DNA of 33,517 nt from Verrucomicrobiales bacterium (GTDB lineage: Bacteria; Verrucomicrobiota; Verrucomicrobiia; Verrucomicrobiales; DEV007), in assembly GCA_028033615.1 (NCBI GenBank), contig JAOFDG010000017.1, positions 1-33,517 of the forward strand. The letters run 5' to 3'. Shown piece by piece: positions 22,928 through 31,982 of the stretch; positions within the stretch are counted from its first letter, which is position 1, and each line of letters opens with the position of its first letter. A program made the translations under genes and the position numbers. A model generated the notes under the pieces. The model saw only the letters and a program-made list of their open reading frames with translations. It did not search any database and was not told the origin of the DNA.

Positions 22928-23812
22928 TTATTCTGCGGAAATTATCGCCTCCGTCATACGCATCGCGTTGAAATTATCCAATGAATTATGAACTCTAAAA
23001 ACTAAAGCGCCAAATTCTCGGCAATATGAAGTGAGTGCTACCGTTGGCCATTCTCTATTCTTCATTTCTTTCGTTCCTAATACTTTTGCAATGAACGACT
23101 TTCTTGAAACACCTATCATTAGTGGCCTATCAAGTAATGCAAATTTGTCTAAAGATTTAAATAGCTCGAGGTTATGCTCGAGAGTTTTTCCAAAACCTAT
23201 GCCTGGATCTAGAATGATTCTTTCCTGACTTATTCCAGCCTTTTCACATGCGTTCAATTGATCGTTAAAGAACTCAATTATAGAATCGGTAACGTTAGAG
23301 TAACGAGGGTTATCTTGCATGTCTTTAGGGCTTCCTGACATATGCATTAAGACTATTCCGCAGTCGGATAGGGCAGCTACTTCGCGCATTGCTGGATTTG
23401 TTAAACCAGTGATATCATTAATTATTTCCGCGCCGTTAGTTAGAGCTTCCTTAGCTACCTTAGGTTTAGAGGTGTCTATGGATATTAAAGTTTGACTCTT
23501 TTTTTTGTTAGAAAAATCTTTAATTGCTGGGATGACTCTTCTTAATTCTTCATCATTATTAATCTCGATAGCTCCTGGTCTTGTAGACTCTCCCCCAAAA
23601 TCGATAATTGCAGCTTCCTTGGATTCTAATTCAATGGCTTTTTTTAGCGCTCTTTCTTGACAGTTATATTTTCCTCCGTCTGAAAACGAATCAGGTGTAG
23701 TATTTACTATCCCCATGATTAAGCCACTATCGCTAAGATCATTAATTTCCCCGGAAATTGACCACTGGCTCGCTTTCGGAGAGGGTTTGAAACTTCTTGA
23801 CTGATGTGGCAT
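22928..23812 (-). CDS. folP: Dihydropteroate synthase
   Basis: Joins 4-aminobenzoate to the pterin diphosphate in folate synthesis and is the sulfonamide target. The 294-residue protein shows both family signatures: IMGIVNTTPDSFSDGGKY (32-49) and IIDFGGESTRPGAIEI. Further blocks are ISIDTSKPKVAKEAL, EIINDITGL, VLMHMSGSPKDMQ, ILDPGIGFGKTLEHNLEL and IGVSRKSFIAKVLG. It starts at ATG 23812 and diverges from the gene at 23849 with 36 bases between. cdaA follows after about 70 bases, so a shared transcript is likely. Confidence 0.96.
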   Translation of the reverse strand: MPHQSRSFKPSPKASQWSISGEINDLSDSGLIMGIVNTTPDSFSDGGKYNCQERALKKAIELESKEAAIIDFGGESTRPGAIEINNDEELRRVIPAIKDFSNKKKSQTLISIDTSKPKVAKEALTNGAEIINDITGLTNPAMREVAALSDCGIVLMHMSGSPKDMQDNPRYSNVTDSIIEFFNDQLNACEKAGISQERIILDPGIGFGKTLEHNLELFKSLDKFALLDRPLMIGVSRKSFIAKVLGTKEMKNREWPTVALTSYCREFGALVFRVHNSLDNFNAMRMTEAIISAE

Positions 23813-23848
23813 AATATAATCTGCAGAGAATCCTCGTTACCTCAACTC

Positions 23849-24547
23849 ATGAAAACATTCCTCATTACATCATCTTTTCTTACTTTAATGATTCTTTCAG
23901 GAATGGCTATCAAACCGGGTGCTTTTTCTGATGATGGTGCTGATCAAGTGTCTAGGACTGTCGTGCACAAGGATGGGACCTACACGACCACTCAAAAAGA
24001 CCAAGACACACGAATATTGGTTCGTGAGACCAAAAGAAAAAATAATACACTTATAATGAAAAGTGAGTTTGCCCTCGACGAATTTGGCAGAGAAAGAAAG
24101 GGAAGAGTTTATGATGGTCAGAATAATTTACTCTTCATTAGTGAATTTGTATACGATAGAGACGAGCTCATAGAGGAAAGAGTTTTTGATGCAAAAGGAA
24201 AAATGGTTAGGAGGCTCATGTACAAAGTAAAGGTTGTTAGTAAATTAGATGGACGGTCAAGGCCTGCTCTCGTCTCTTACCAGAATGGAAAGCCTATTGG
24301 TGATTTGGTTGCTCTTGATGATCCGTCAGTTTTTAGTACCACTTCTAATCATGCTCATTCATCCGAATCTAATGAAGGTAAACCAGAAAATAAATGGGTT
24401 AGATCTAAGGATGGATCCCTAGTTCCTCTTCCTTCTGGAGCCGTCCAATATCCCAGGTCTAATTCTGATCAATCTAATAAAGTGCGGGAGACCAAGTCAG
24501 ATTCGAAGCCTAAGAGAAGATTGCGAATTTTTAAACGTAACAAATAA
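23849..24547 (+). CDS. Exported protein of unknown function with basic tail
   Basis: A 232-residue protein that I do not recognise. The start at 23849 gives a signal peptide (MKTFLITSSFLTLMILSGMA). An ATG at 23804 would overlap divergent folP and add a non-signal-like leader. The centre has short repeating strand-turn motifs (ALDEFGRERKGRVYDGQNN, SEFVYDRDELIEERVFDAKG) reminiscent of YD- or MORN-like hairpins, though too few for a firm call. The last 70 residues are Ser/Asn/Lys-rich and probably disordered, ending KPKRRLRIFKRNK, strongly basic. It leads a forward run with the membrane protein 20 bases downstream and acyP after that. Confidence 0.7.
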   Translation: MKTFLITSSFLTLMILSGMAIKPGAFSDDGADQVSRTVVHKDGTYTTTQKDQDTRILVRETKRKNNTLIMKSEFALDEFGRERKGRVYDGQNNLLFISEFVYDRDELIEERVFDAKGKMVRRLMYKVKVVSKLDGRSRPALVSYQNGKPIGDLVALDDPSVFSTTSNHAHSSESNEGKPENKWVRSKDGSLVPLPSGAVQYPRSNSDQSNKVRETKSDSKPKRRLRIFKRNK

Positions 24548-24567
24548 TTCAGAGTTTATATTATAAA

Positions 24568-26145
24568 ATGAGGTCCTCTACGGCACTTGGCTTAGTTATT
24601 TTTGCTGCGATTCCAATGGCATTGCTTTTTTGGACTTTAAAAGAAAGAAATACTTCATATGTAAAGCGCTCTGAAGAATTGGCATTTAGGTCATTAGAAG
24701 AAGATTTAGAAAAGTTTAGACTAAAGTCTTCAAGGCTAGAGGATGAGAATAATAATTTAATGCAGCAAATTAGTATAGAAAAAGATAATGTTGCATCCCT
24801 AATTAAAGAAAAAGAGGGCTTAGAATTAAGGTTGGAAAATTATAGAGATTCAGGAGCGCCGGAATTAGGAGAACGTGAATGGACCGCTGAGGAGTTAAAA
24901 GCTCGGAAAAAAGCTGAAGAATTAACTCTAAAAATAAGGGAGTTACCTCTCAAGCGTAAGCTAAAGTACCGCTTAACAACTTGGGAAACCATGTCTTCCG
25001 CATTTTCATCAATGCCTGGTGTTTCTTCACCAGAAGAAGCGTCTGCCCAATCAAGAGCTTACTCGGCAATGGGCTTTGTTAATCCAGGAACGGATGTAAG
25101 ATCAAGGACCTTAGACCTACTTAAAGGTCAGCTTGGTGCGGCCATTTTTGTTGGTGATGATACTGTCTTCTTGAATAAGGATTCTTCTATAAATAATTCA
25201 TCTGATAGTACGGCGCTAGCAATTGAAATTGCACGAGCTCTTCAAGATCAACATTTTGAACTAAATGCGTCTCTTAATGATTGGCTTTATAATGATGATG
25301 CTAAACTTGCGCTTTGGGCGGTTGCTGCAGGTGATACAAATCTTTTCAAGATTCGCTATCAGCTGCAAAATAATCTGTCTGCCACGGCGAACGCACAAGC
25401 AGCGACAACAATGTCGAGAGAGCAATTCGAGCTGATACCATCTTATGTTCGAGAGTATTACCTATTTCCTTTTTCTCTCGGAGATCGATTTTGTCAGAAT
25501 CTTTATGATAAGGAGCGCTGGCAATCTGTTAACAATGCAATAGCAAGGCCTCCTCTCAGCACTTCAGAAATACTTCATCCAGAGCTTTATACTTCCGAAG
25601 AACGCCCAGAGCCTGAACGCTTCAGGTGGAATATAAATGCAACTGAAATTGATGGCGTTTATCCTCTATGGAATAATGTAGCGGGCGAGCTTGGAATTGC
25701 ACTTTTACTAAATCAGAGCGATTTCCTCCAGAGAATGAATGAACTGGGTCAGCCGGACATTGTGAATATGCCTGAACTAGTTTCAAAAGGAATTGAGCAC
25801 TTTTCTCAAAGAGATGGCTCTAAGGCGGCTGCAGGGTGGCATGGGGACCGATTCTTAGTGTATCCTAACGGTGAAGGTAAAAGGGGCTCAGACCATGTTT
25901 ACTGGATGACTAAGTGGATGGATAACAAAGAAGCCCAAGAGTTTTATGATGCCATTACTAAATCGATTCAATTTCGTCGAGGTGTTAAATTGGCTAAGGA
26001 TAATGATGAGATGGTGTCCACTACGAAAGGTGATCGATACATTTCTATTAAAATGATTGGTGACGATAAAGTGCGTATTGTTGATACGGGAGATAAGGTG
26101 TTCGCGGATAAGGTTATACAAAAGTTTGAAACTTCGTCCCCATGA
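24568..26145 (+). CDS. Membrane-anchored coiled-coil protein with degenerate metalloprotease-like domain
   Basis: A 525-residue protein of unknown function. Residues 6-23 are an N-terminal membrane anchor or uncleaved signal (ALGLVIFAAIPMALLFWT). Residues 30-95 are coiled coil and the rest is presumably periplasmic. At 219-230 the sequence IEIARALQDQHF aligns with HELxHALQDQHF, the zinc site of a metallopeptidase-like family. Here both His of HExxH are replaced (Ile219, Arg223), and the later EGDA-type motif reads AAGDTN (253-258). NDWLYNDDAKLALWAV between them fits the same family. I infer a catalytically dead relative with a structural or binding role. It is flanked by the exported unknown and acyP. 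Confidence 0.75.
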   Translation: MRSSTALGLVIFAAIPMALLFWTLKERNTSYVKRSEELAFRSLEEDLEKFRLKSSRLEDENNNLMQQISIEKDNVASLIKEKEGLELRLENYRDSGAPELGEREWTAEELKARKKAEELTLKIRELPLKRKLKYRLTTWETMSSAFSSMPGVSSPEEASAQSRAYSAMGFVNPGTDVRSRTLDLLKGQLGAAIFVGDDTVFLNKDSSINNSSDSTALAIEIARALQDQHFELNASLNDWLYNDDAKLALWAVAAGDTNLFKIRYQLQNNLSATANAQAATTMSREQFELIPSYVREYYLFPFSLGDRFCQNLYDKERWQSVNNAIARPPLSTSEILHPELYTSEERPEPERFRWNINATEIDGVYPLWNNVAGELGIALLLNQSDFLQRMNELGQPDIVNMPELVSKGIEHFSQRDGSKAAAGWHGDRFLVYPNGEGKRGSDHVYWMTKWMDNKEAQEFYDAITKSIQFRRGVKLAKDNDEMVSTTKGDRYISIKMIGDDKVRIVDTGDKVFADKVIQKFETSSP

Positions 26146-26153
26146 GGCTTTAA

Positions 26154-26435
26154 ATGATCGCTACCAAAATATATTACACCGGAAGAGTTCAGGGCGTTGG
26201 TTTTCGTTATGAATGTAAGCGTATTGCCATGGGATTTGATGTAAAAGGCAATGTTCAGAACCTCGATGATGGGAGGGTCCAGTTATGTGTTGTTGGGGAG
26301 GGCGATGAGATAGAGGATTTCCTCAAAGAGATATTAGTCAACTCAAGCTTATCTCATCATATATTAGAACATGAAGAGGAGCCCTTATCAGTTGAAGAAA
26401 CTAATGGCTTAAATGGGTTTTCTATCGTCCAATAG
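26154..26435 (+). CDS. acyP: Acylphosphatase
   Basis: A 93-residue cytoplasmic enzyme that hydrolyses carboxyl-phosphate bonds such as acetyl-phosphate or 1,3-bisphosphoglycerate. It has the full signature GRVQGVGFRYE (catalytic Arg18) and GNVQNLDDGRVQLCVVGEG with catalytic Asn36. The C-terminal G-F-x-I-x motif of the fold is present as GFSIVQ. It starts 8 bases after the preceding gene and converges with leuS, whose stop is 10 bases away. Confidence 0.93.
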   Translation: MIATKIYYTGRVQGVGFRYECKRIAMGFDVKGNVQNLDDGRVQLCVVGEGDEIEDFLKEILVNSSLSHHILEHEEEPLSVEETNGLNGFSIVQ

Positions 26436-26441
26436 CAAGCC

Positions 26442-26474
26442 TTGATCAGTTTACTACAATATTGATCAGTTTAC
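26442..26474. repeat. 13-bp direct repeat at the leuS 3' end
   Basis: TTGATCAGTTTAC occurs at 26442-26454 and again at 26462-26474, a 20-base period. The second copy lies within the last leuS codons and the first spans its stop codon, in the short acyP-leuS junction. It may be a small tandem duplication. No function is evident. Confidence 0.5.
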
Positions 26475-29040
26475 CTGGAACAAAAATAATTTTTCTGACT
26501 GTTAAGCCTTCAAGGAAGGGTTGAATTTTTTCTAGCTTTTGACTTTGGGCTTTAATGTCTTCCTCTGATGCTTCTTTATTGACTGTCATCTTGTCCCTGA
26601 GCTTTCCATTCACTTGAACAACGACTTCAATTTCATCCTCAATAAGGTGTTTTTCATCGTACTTTGGCCAGTCTAAGGATGCCAAATTTTGGTCATTACA
26701 ATTCTCAGAAAATTTCTCATTAATAATTGAATTAAGTTCCTCAGTAATGTGTGGAGCGAATGGGTTTAACAGTTGCAAGAAAGTTTTCATTGCGCTTAGT
26801 GGTCTCTTATTAGCACCGGTGAACGCGTTAGTGAAGACCATCATTTGTGCAATTGCTGTATTGAAATCTAATGATTCAATATCATTTGTTACTTTTTTAA
26901 TGGTTTCATGAAGAACCTTCAGTTGCTTTTTATCTGGATCAATTTCAGTGATTTTGGGAGAGATTTCCCAATTTCCTTCTTGAGAAGTATCCATGAATAA
27001 TCTCCAAACTCTGGCAAGGAATCGATGGACCCCTTCAACGCCTTTATTGCTCCAAGGTTTAACTTGCTCAAGTGGTCCCATAAACATTTCGTAAAGCCTT
27101 AAGGAATCAGCTCCGTACTCTCCGATTACTGCATCAGGGTTAATAACATTGCCTCTACTCTTTGACATCTTCTGACCGTCCTCACCGAGTATCATTCCTT
27201 GGTTTATCAATTTATGAAAAGGTTCATTTGTATTAACATAACCAAGATCATTCAGCACTTTATGCCAGAACCTTGAATATAAAAGATGGAGAACCGCATG
27301 TTCAGTACCGCCTACGTAAAGATCGACATTCATCCAGTAATCATCGGCTTCTTTTGAAATAAACCTTTCAGCATTTTGAGGATCGCAATAGCGCAAATAG
27401 TACCAACAGGAACCTGCCCACTGTGGCATGGTGTTCGTTTCTCTCGTGTAACTGTCTTGGTAAGATAACCATTCGTTGGCCCTAGAAAGTGGTGGTTTCG
27501 CATCTCCGGTTGGCTTGAAATCCTCGAGATCCGGGGCTTTTAGTGGTAAATCTTCAACATTTAAAGGGTGGTGGTTCCCATTCTCATCCCATATTATAGG
27601 AAAAGGTTCGCCCCAATACCTCTGCCTGCTAAATAGCCAGTCACGTAGTTTGAAATTAACGGATTTATTTCCAAAACCGTTATCTTCAAGCCAGTTTGTT
27701 ACAGTCTTTTTAGCTTCTTTAGTCTTCAGTCCATCAATTAGTGGGGAGTTAAAAGCAATTCCTTCCCCCGTGAAACAGTTTTGATCTGATTCAATCTGTT
27801 CATCTTCACTTTTTACAACGGTTCTTATTTCTATTTCGAATTGCTTAGCAAACTCATGATCACGTTCGTCATGAGCTGGGACCGCCATGATGGCGCCTGT
27901 TCCATATGACATGAGTACATAGTCTGCTATCCATATCGGAACTTCTTCCCCGTTGATTGGGTTTACAGCATATCCGCCTGTGAATACTCCGGTCTTGTCT
28001 TTTGCTAAATCTGTTCGCTCAAGGTCTGATTTACTAGTAACTTGTTCTATATACTTTTTAATACTTTTACTTTGTTCATTACTTGTTACCTCATCGACTA
28101 GAGGGTGTTCAGGAGCAAGAACCATATAAGTTGCTCCAAACAGAGTGTCTGGCCTCGTGGTAAAAACTGTGATTTTTTCACCTGTCCCTGGTAGTTCGAA
28201 ATGAACATCGGCACCCTCACTTCGTCCTATCCAATTTCTCTGTAAAGCCTTGATCCCTTCAGGCCAATCTAGCTCCTCCAATTCGTCAATGAGGCGATCA
28301 CCATATTCTGTGATCCGCAACATCCATTGTCGCATCGGCTTGCGTTCTACAGGATGACCTCCTCTTTCTGATTTTCCATCTATTACTTCTTCATTCGCGA
28401 GAACAGTGCCAAGCTCTTGGCACCAGTTTACTGCGACTTCATCAATATAAGCCAGTCGATGGCTGTCAATGTATGCCCTTCTTTCTGTAATTCCCTCTTC
28501 AGGGTAATCTTCTGTTCTCTTTTCAATGAGTCTTTCGATTGGGGCTGCAGCCTTTTCGTCTTTGTCGAAGAAACTATTATATAACTTGAGAAAGATCCAT
28601 TGAGTCCATTTGTAGTATCCTGGATCAGTTGTATTTATTTCACGTTCCCAGTCGTATGAAAATCCTATGCTTTTAAGTTGTTCCTTGAAGTAAGAAATAT
28701 TTTTTGCTGTGGTTTCTCTAGGGTGGATACCGTGTTCGATTGCATATTGTTCTGCTGGTAAGCCAAAAGCATCCCACCCCATGGGATGAAGCACATTGTA
28801 GCCTAGCATTCTTTTATATCTGCATATGATGTCTGTAGCTGTGTACCCTTCAGGGTGCCCGACATGAAGGCCTTGACCGCTTGGATATGGAAACATGTCC
28901 AAGGCGTAGTACTTGGGTGCTTTAGGATTAAAGCCTTCATCGCTTGGATTTAATGACCTAAATGTATTTTGTTTATCCCAATGATTTTGCCATTTTGGTT
29001 CAATTTCGTCAAAAGGGTATTGCTTGCGGCGTTCAGACAT
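26446..29040 (-). CDS. leuS: Leucyl-tRNA synthetase
   Basis: Charges tRNA-Leu. At 864 residues it has the usual bacterial length. The HIGH-type motif is in [15 protein letters not shown] (about 52-66), with the family block [20 protein letters not shown] following. The editing (CP1) domain contains [23 protein letters not shown] (in parts) and [20 protein letters not shown] with the conserved editing Asp. The KMSKS loop is [14 protein letters not shown]. The anticodon-binding domain and a short C-terminal domain ending [10 protein letters not shown] complete the protein. It diverges from rdgB across 55 bases. Confidence 0.98.
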   Translation of the reverse strand: MSERRKQYPFDEIEPKWQNHWDKQNTFRSLNPSDEGFNPKAPKYYALDMFPYPSGQGLHVGHPEGYTATDIICRYKRMLGYNVLHPMGWDAFGLPAEQYAIEHGIHPRETTAKNISYFKEQLKSIGFSYDWEREINTTDPGYYKWTQWIFLKLYNSFFDKDEKAAAPIERLIEKRTEDYPEEGITERRAYIDSHRLAYIDEVAVNWCQELGTVLANEEVIDGKSERGGHPVERKPMRQWMLRITEYGDRLIDELEELDWPEGIKALQRNWIGRSEGADVHFELPGTGEKITVFTTRPDTLFGATYMVLAPEHPLVDEVTSNEQSKSIKKYIEQVTSKSDLERTDLAKDKTGVFTGGYAVNPINGEEVPIWIADYVLMSYGTGAIMAVPAHDERDHEFAKQFEIEIRTVVKSEDEQIESDQNCFTGEGIAFNSPLIDGLKTKEAKKTVTNWLEDNGFGNKSVNFKLRDWLFSRQRYWGEPFPIIWDENGNHHPLNVEDLPLKAPDLEDFKPTGDAKPPLSRANEWLSYQDSYTRETNTMPQWAGSCWYYLRYCDPQNAERFISKEADDYWMNVDLYVGGTEHAVLHLLYSRFWHKVLNDLGYVNTNEPFHKLINQGMILGEDGQKMSKSRGNVINPDAVIGEYGADSLRLYEMFMGPLEQVKPWSNKGVEGVHRFLARVWRLFMDTSQEGNWEISPKITEIDPDKKQLKVLHETIKKVTNDIESLDFNTAIAQMMVFTNAFTGANKRPLSAMKTFLQLLNPFAPHITEELNSIINEKFSENCNDQNLASLDWPKYDEKHLIEDEIEVVVQVNGKLRDKMTVNKEASEEDIKAQSQKLEKIQPFLEGLTVRKIIFVPGKLINIVVN

Positions 29041-29095
29041 GAGATTAGGGGTATTGTTTTCTTTAGACCGTACTTTTTAAAGCAACAGTAATATT

Positions 29096-29707
29096 ATGAA
29101 TGAAATTAATCGTTTGGTTATTGCAACTGGTAATACTCACAAAACAGAAGAAATTCGCAAATTATTAGGGCCTTATATCAAAATTATTGAGGATTTGAAA
29201 TCATACCCCGAAATTGGTGAAATTGATGAAACTGGCCTAAATTTTGAGGAAAATGCTTCATTAAAGGCTTTTGCAGTGGGTGAGTTTTTGGGAGAAAATT
29301 CTTTGGTTCTATCAGATGATTCTGGTCTTGAAGTCTCTGCATTGAGTGGTGAGCCGGGAGTTTTTTCTGCTCGATATGCTGGTGAGAATGCCTCAGATGA
29401 CGAAAATCGTAAAAAACTTTTGCGAAAATTAAATGAGATTGATTCGGATATGTCTGATTGGTCGGCTTCTTTCAAATGTGTTATGACACTAGTTAAGGGC
29501 TCAGATAAATTAGCAACTTTCGAGGGCTCTGTTCAGGGTACGATTTGTGACGAAGAGAGAGGCGAAAATGGTTTTGGTTATGATTCTATATTTATTCCCG
29601 AAGGGTATGAAAATACATTTGCTGAATTACCTTCAGAAACTAAAAATTCTATTAGCCATCGTTACCAGGCTTTGGAAGCCTTTAAAAAATGGTTATCTGA
29701 AGCCTAA
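29096..29707 (+). CDS. rdgB: XTP/dITP diphosphatase (non-canonical purine NTP pyrophosphatase)
   Basis: Cleans deaminated purine nucleotides (ITP, dITP, XTP) from the pool and prevents their use in DNA and RNA. The 203-residue protein shows the family blocks VIATGNTHKTEEIRKLL (8-24), ETGLNFEENASLKA, LSDDSGLEVSALSGEPGVFSARYAG (in parts), GENGFGYDSIFIPEG and SHRYQALEAF. The ATG follows an AT-rich leader without a Shine-Dalgarno sequence. Its TAA stop directly abuts the stop of the convergent sugar-dehydrogenase gene. Confidence 0.96.
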   Translation: MNEINRLVIATGNTHKTEEIRKLLGPYIKIIEDLKSYPEIGEIDETGLNFEENASLKAFAVGEFLGENSLVLSDDSGLEVSALSGEPGVFSARYAGENASDDENRKKLLRKLNEIDSDMSDWSASFKCVMTLVKGSDKLATFEGSVQGTICDEERGENGFGYDSIFIPEGYENTFAELPSETKNSISHRYQALEAFKKWLSEA

Positions 29708-30883
29708 CTATTTCGTAAGTTCATAGATTTTGCCATCCCAAGACAATGCCCAAATTTCACCATCTGAGCGCTCTACAAATGCCGTGGGTTTAAATGTTCC
29801 CTTAGCCGAGTTTCTTTCTTTAATCACAACGTTGGCTGTTTTTTTGCCCTTATCATTGACTTTAAGCCCCCATACAAATCCAGAGCCCCAGTCTCCATAA
29901 ATATAATGCCCTTTGAGCTCAGGAATTAAGGAACCCTCGTAAACAACGCCTCCAGTTATACTGATTCCATATGCGTGTCCGTATTCGTGTATAGGATCAA
30001 TAAGTTTAATTGGGTCTTTACCTTTTTCAGTTACTAATTCTGGATTACGATTTAATGGAAATTCGTGGGCTCCTTCACGGTAGCTCCATCCATAGTTTCC
30101 ACCTTTTTCTATTAAATTCACTTCTTCCCACAGAGCCTGACCGACATCCGCACACCATAGACGACCTTTTTTGTCGAAATGCAACCCCCAGGGATTACGC
30201 ATTCCGTAAGACCATATTTCTGGTCTGGCTCCTGGAGTGTTAACAAAAGGATTATCCTTAGGAATACCATATGGTAGATCTCCAGATCTATTGTCTACAT
30301 CTATTCTGATAACTTTGCCCAGTAGAGAGAAAAGATTTTGAGAGGTAAGTAAAGGATCATTACCCTTTCCGCCATCTCCTGTTGAGAGATATAGATAACC
30401 ATCTGGTCCGAAAGTGGGTTGTCCAGAATCGTGATTCCAGAAAGGTTGATTTATCTCAAGAACGACCCGTTCACTTGTTGGATCAGGTTTGCCGTTTTTT
30501 GTGACAAATTCTGAAAGTATTGAGCGCTTAGGACTTTGTTTTGAGTAGTATACATAAAACTTCCCATTCGATTTATGATTGGGATGAAAGATTAATCCTA
30601 GAAGCCCTTCTTCAAAGTCTTTTTCAATTTGCACCTTAGAAGTGAGGTCAAACCAAACGTCTGCCGATTTTGAGTCTCTATTTTTTGGCAATGAATAAAT
30701 CGTGCCACTTTGAGAAACTATTAGTTCTTGATCAGTGCCAGGAAGAGCGCTCACCCATACAGGCTTCTTTATCTTCAAATTTGGGTAGGCTACGTTGAAT
30801 TTGGCTTTTGGTGCTGCACCAGACAAAGTGGTTAGTAAACAGCCTAAAGCGAGAATTTTTAATGAAAGATGTAATATTTGCAT
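29708..30883 (-). CDS. Exported PQQ-dependent sugar (aldose) dehydrogenase-like beta-propeller
   Basis: A 391-residue protein of the soluble glucose/sorbosone dehydrogenase (GSDH/Asd) fold. The signal peptide is MQILHLSLKILALGCLLTTLSGA. Propeller blocks are EGLLGLIFHPNHKSNGKFYVYYS (in parts), FWNHDSGQPTFGPDGYLYLSTGDGG with the His of the active site, GKVIRIDVD, PEIWSYGMRNPWGLHFD and NYGWSYREGAHEFP. The C-terminus ends WALSWDGKIYELTK. The family typically oxidises aldoses in the periplasm with PQQ and calcium. Many verrucomicrobial members are annotated this way without proof of PQQ use, and no pqq genes are in this window. It diverges from the DUF1080 gene across 63 bases. Confidence 0.88.
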   Translation of the reverse strand: MQILHLSLKILALGCLLTTLSGAAPKAKFNVAYPNLKIKKPVWVSALPGTDQELIVSQSGTIYSLPKNRDSKSADVWFDLTSKVQIEKDFEEGLLGLIFHPNHKSNGKFYVYYSKQSPKRSILSEFVTKNGKPDPTSERVVLEINQPFWNHDSGQPTFGPDGYLYLSTGDGGKGNDPLLTSQNLFSLLGKVIRIDVDNRSGDLPYGIPKDNPFVNTPGARPEIWSYGMRNPWGLHFDKKGRLWCADVGQALWEEVNLIEKGGNYGWSYREGAHEFPLNRNPELVTEKGKDPIKLIDPIHEYGHAYGISITGGVVYEGSLIPELKGHYIYGDWGSGFVWGLKVNDKGKKTANVVIKERNSAKGTFKPTAFVERSDGEIWALSWDGKIYELTK

Positions 30884-30946
30884 TGCAACTAGGGTTTAAG
30901 GTCTATTCAATATAGTAATTATTATAAAAAACTAAACTCACATACA

Positions 30947-31927
30947 ATGAAAAGAAAGACTTTCGTATTTTTTTCCCTAAGCCTCTTATTTAATGCATCT
31001 TTGTTATCAGCTCCTTCAAAGAATGCTACTTATATAGACCCATCTAAAGTGGATGTAGATTATTCGGTCCAAGGAGAGTACGCTGGAGAAGTTGAGGGTG
31101 GTAAGGCCGGCGCCCAAGTTATCGCCTTGGGAGATGGAAAATTTGATGTTGTAGGCTATCCTGGCGGATTGCCAGGAGCAGGATGGGATGGCGACAAAGA
31201 AAATAGAGTTCGCGGTAAAGGACAAACGATAGATGGAAAGACATCATTTGAAATGGCTAATGGTTTGAAGGTTTCCCTAAAAAGCGAGGTTATGAATGTA
31301 ACTTCTGACGGAGAGGTAGTAGGTAGCTTGAAACGTGTAGTGAGAAAAAGTCCAACTTTAGGAATGAAGCCACCTGAGGGATCTGTCGTTCTTTTTGATG
31401 GTAAGAAGCATGGGGCTGATCTTTGGAAAGGTGGTCGTGTTAGTGAGGATGGTTTGTTAATGGAGGGATGTACAAGCAAACAAACCTTTGGTGATTTTAA
31501 AATTCATTTTGAATTTAGGACCCCTTATAAACCAAAAGCTCGCGGTCAGGGGCGTGGCAATAGTGGTTTCTATGCTCATGGACGATACGAAGTTCAAGTT
31601 CTCGATTCTTTCGGTTTAGAAGGTCAACATAATGAATGCGGTGGAATTTACTCAACAAAAGCGCCTGCATTCAATATGTGTTTTCCTCCTCTAACTTGGC
31701 AAACATACGACATAGATTTTACTGCTGCTAAATTTGAAGATGGCAAAAAAGTCGCTAATGCAAAAATGACAGTTCATCATAATGGGGTATTAATTCATGA
31801 TGAGACTGTATGTGATCATGCCACAACAGCATCTCCCATGAAGGAGGGCCCACAGCCTGGTCCAGTTTTTTTCCAAAATCATGGTAATCCAGTTCGGTTT
31901 AATAACGTTTGGGTAGTTAAAAAGTAA
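30947..31927 (+). CDS. Exported DUF1080 (3-keto-disaccharide hydrolase-like) protein
   Basis: A 326-residue exported protein with a concanavalin-like DUF1080 domain. A signal peptide (MKRKTFVFFSLSLLFNASLLSA) is followed by about 110 residues without a recognised domain (SVQGEYAGEVEGGKAGAQVIALGD, in parts), then DUF1080 from about residue 140: SVVLFDGKKHGADLW, FGDFKIHFEFRTPYKP, GNSGFYAHGRYEVQVLDSFG, PPLTWQTYDIDFTA and VFFQNHGNPVRFNNVWV. Members of the family cleave 3-keto-glycosides or act in sugar uptake in Bacteroidetes, Planctomycetes and Verrucomicrobia. The divergent dehydrogenase-like gene could act on the same sugars, but this is inferred from position only. Confidence 0.88.
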   Translation: MKRKTFVFFSLSLLFNASLLSAPSKNATYIDPSKVDVDYSVQGEYAGEVEGGKAGAQVIALGDGKFDVVGYPGGLPGAGWDGDKENRVRGKGQTIDGKTSFEMANGLKVSLKSEVMNVTSDGEVVGSLKRVVRKSPTLGMKPPEGSVVLFDGKKHGADLWKGGRVSEDGLLMEGCTSKQTFGDFKIHFEFRTPYKPKARGQGRGNSGFYAHGRYEVQVLDSFGLEGQHNECGGIYSTKAPAFNMCFPPLTWQTYDIDFTAAKFEDGKKVANAKMTVHHNGVLIHDETVCDHATTASPMKEGPQPGPVFFQNHGNPVRFNNVWVVKK

Positions 31928-31982
31928 TTAATTTTTAAGTACTATAATTTCTTGGGTCGATTTATGCCAAAAGGTAAATGCC

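Noticed and set aside
27476-27784. Forward-strand open frame opposite leuS
   Set aside because: It lies wholly inside the conserved catalytic part of leuS and has no recognisable motif.
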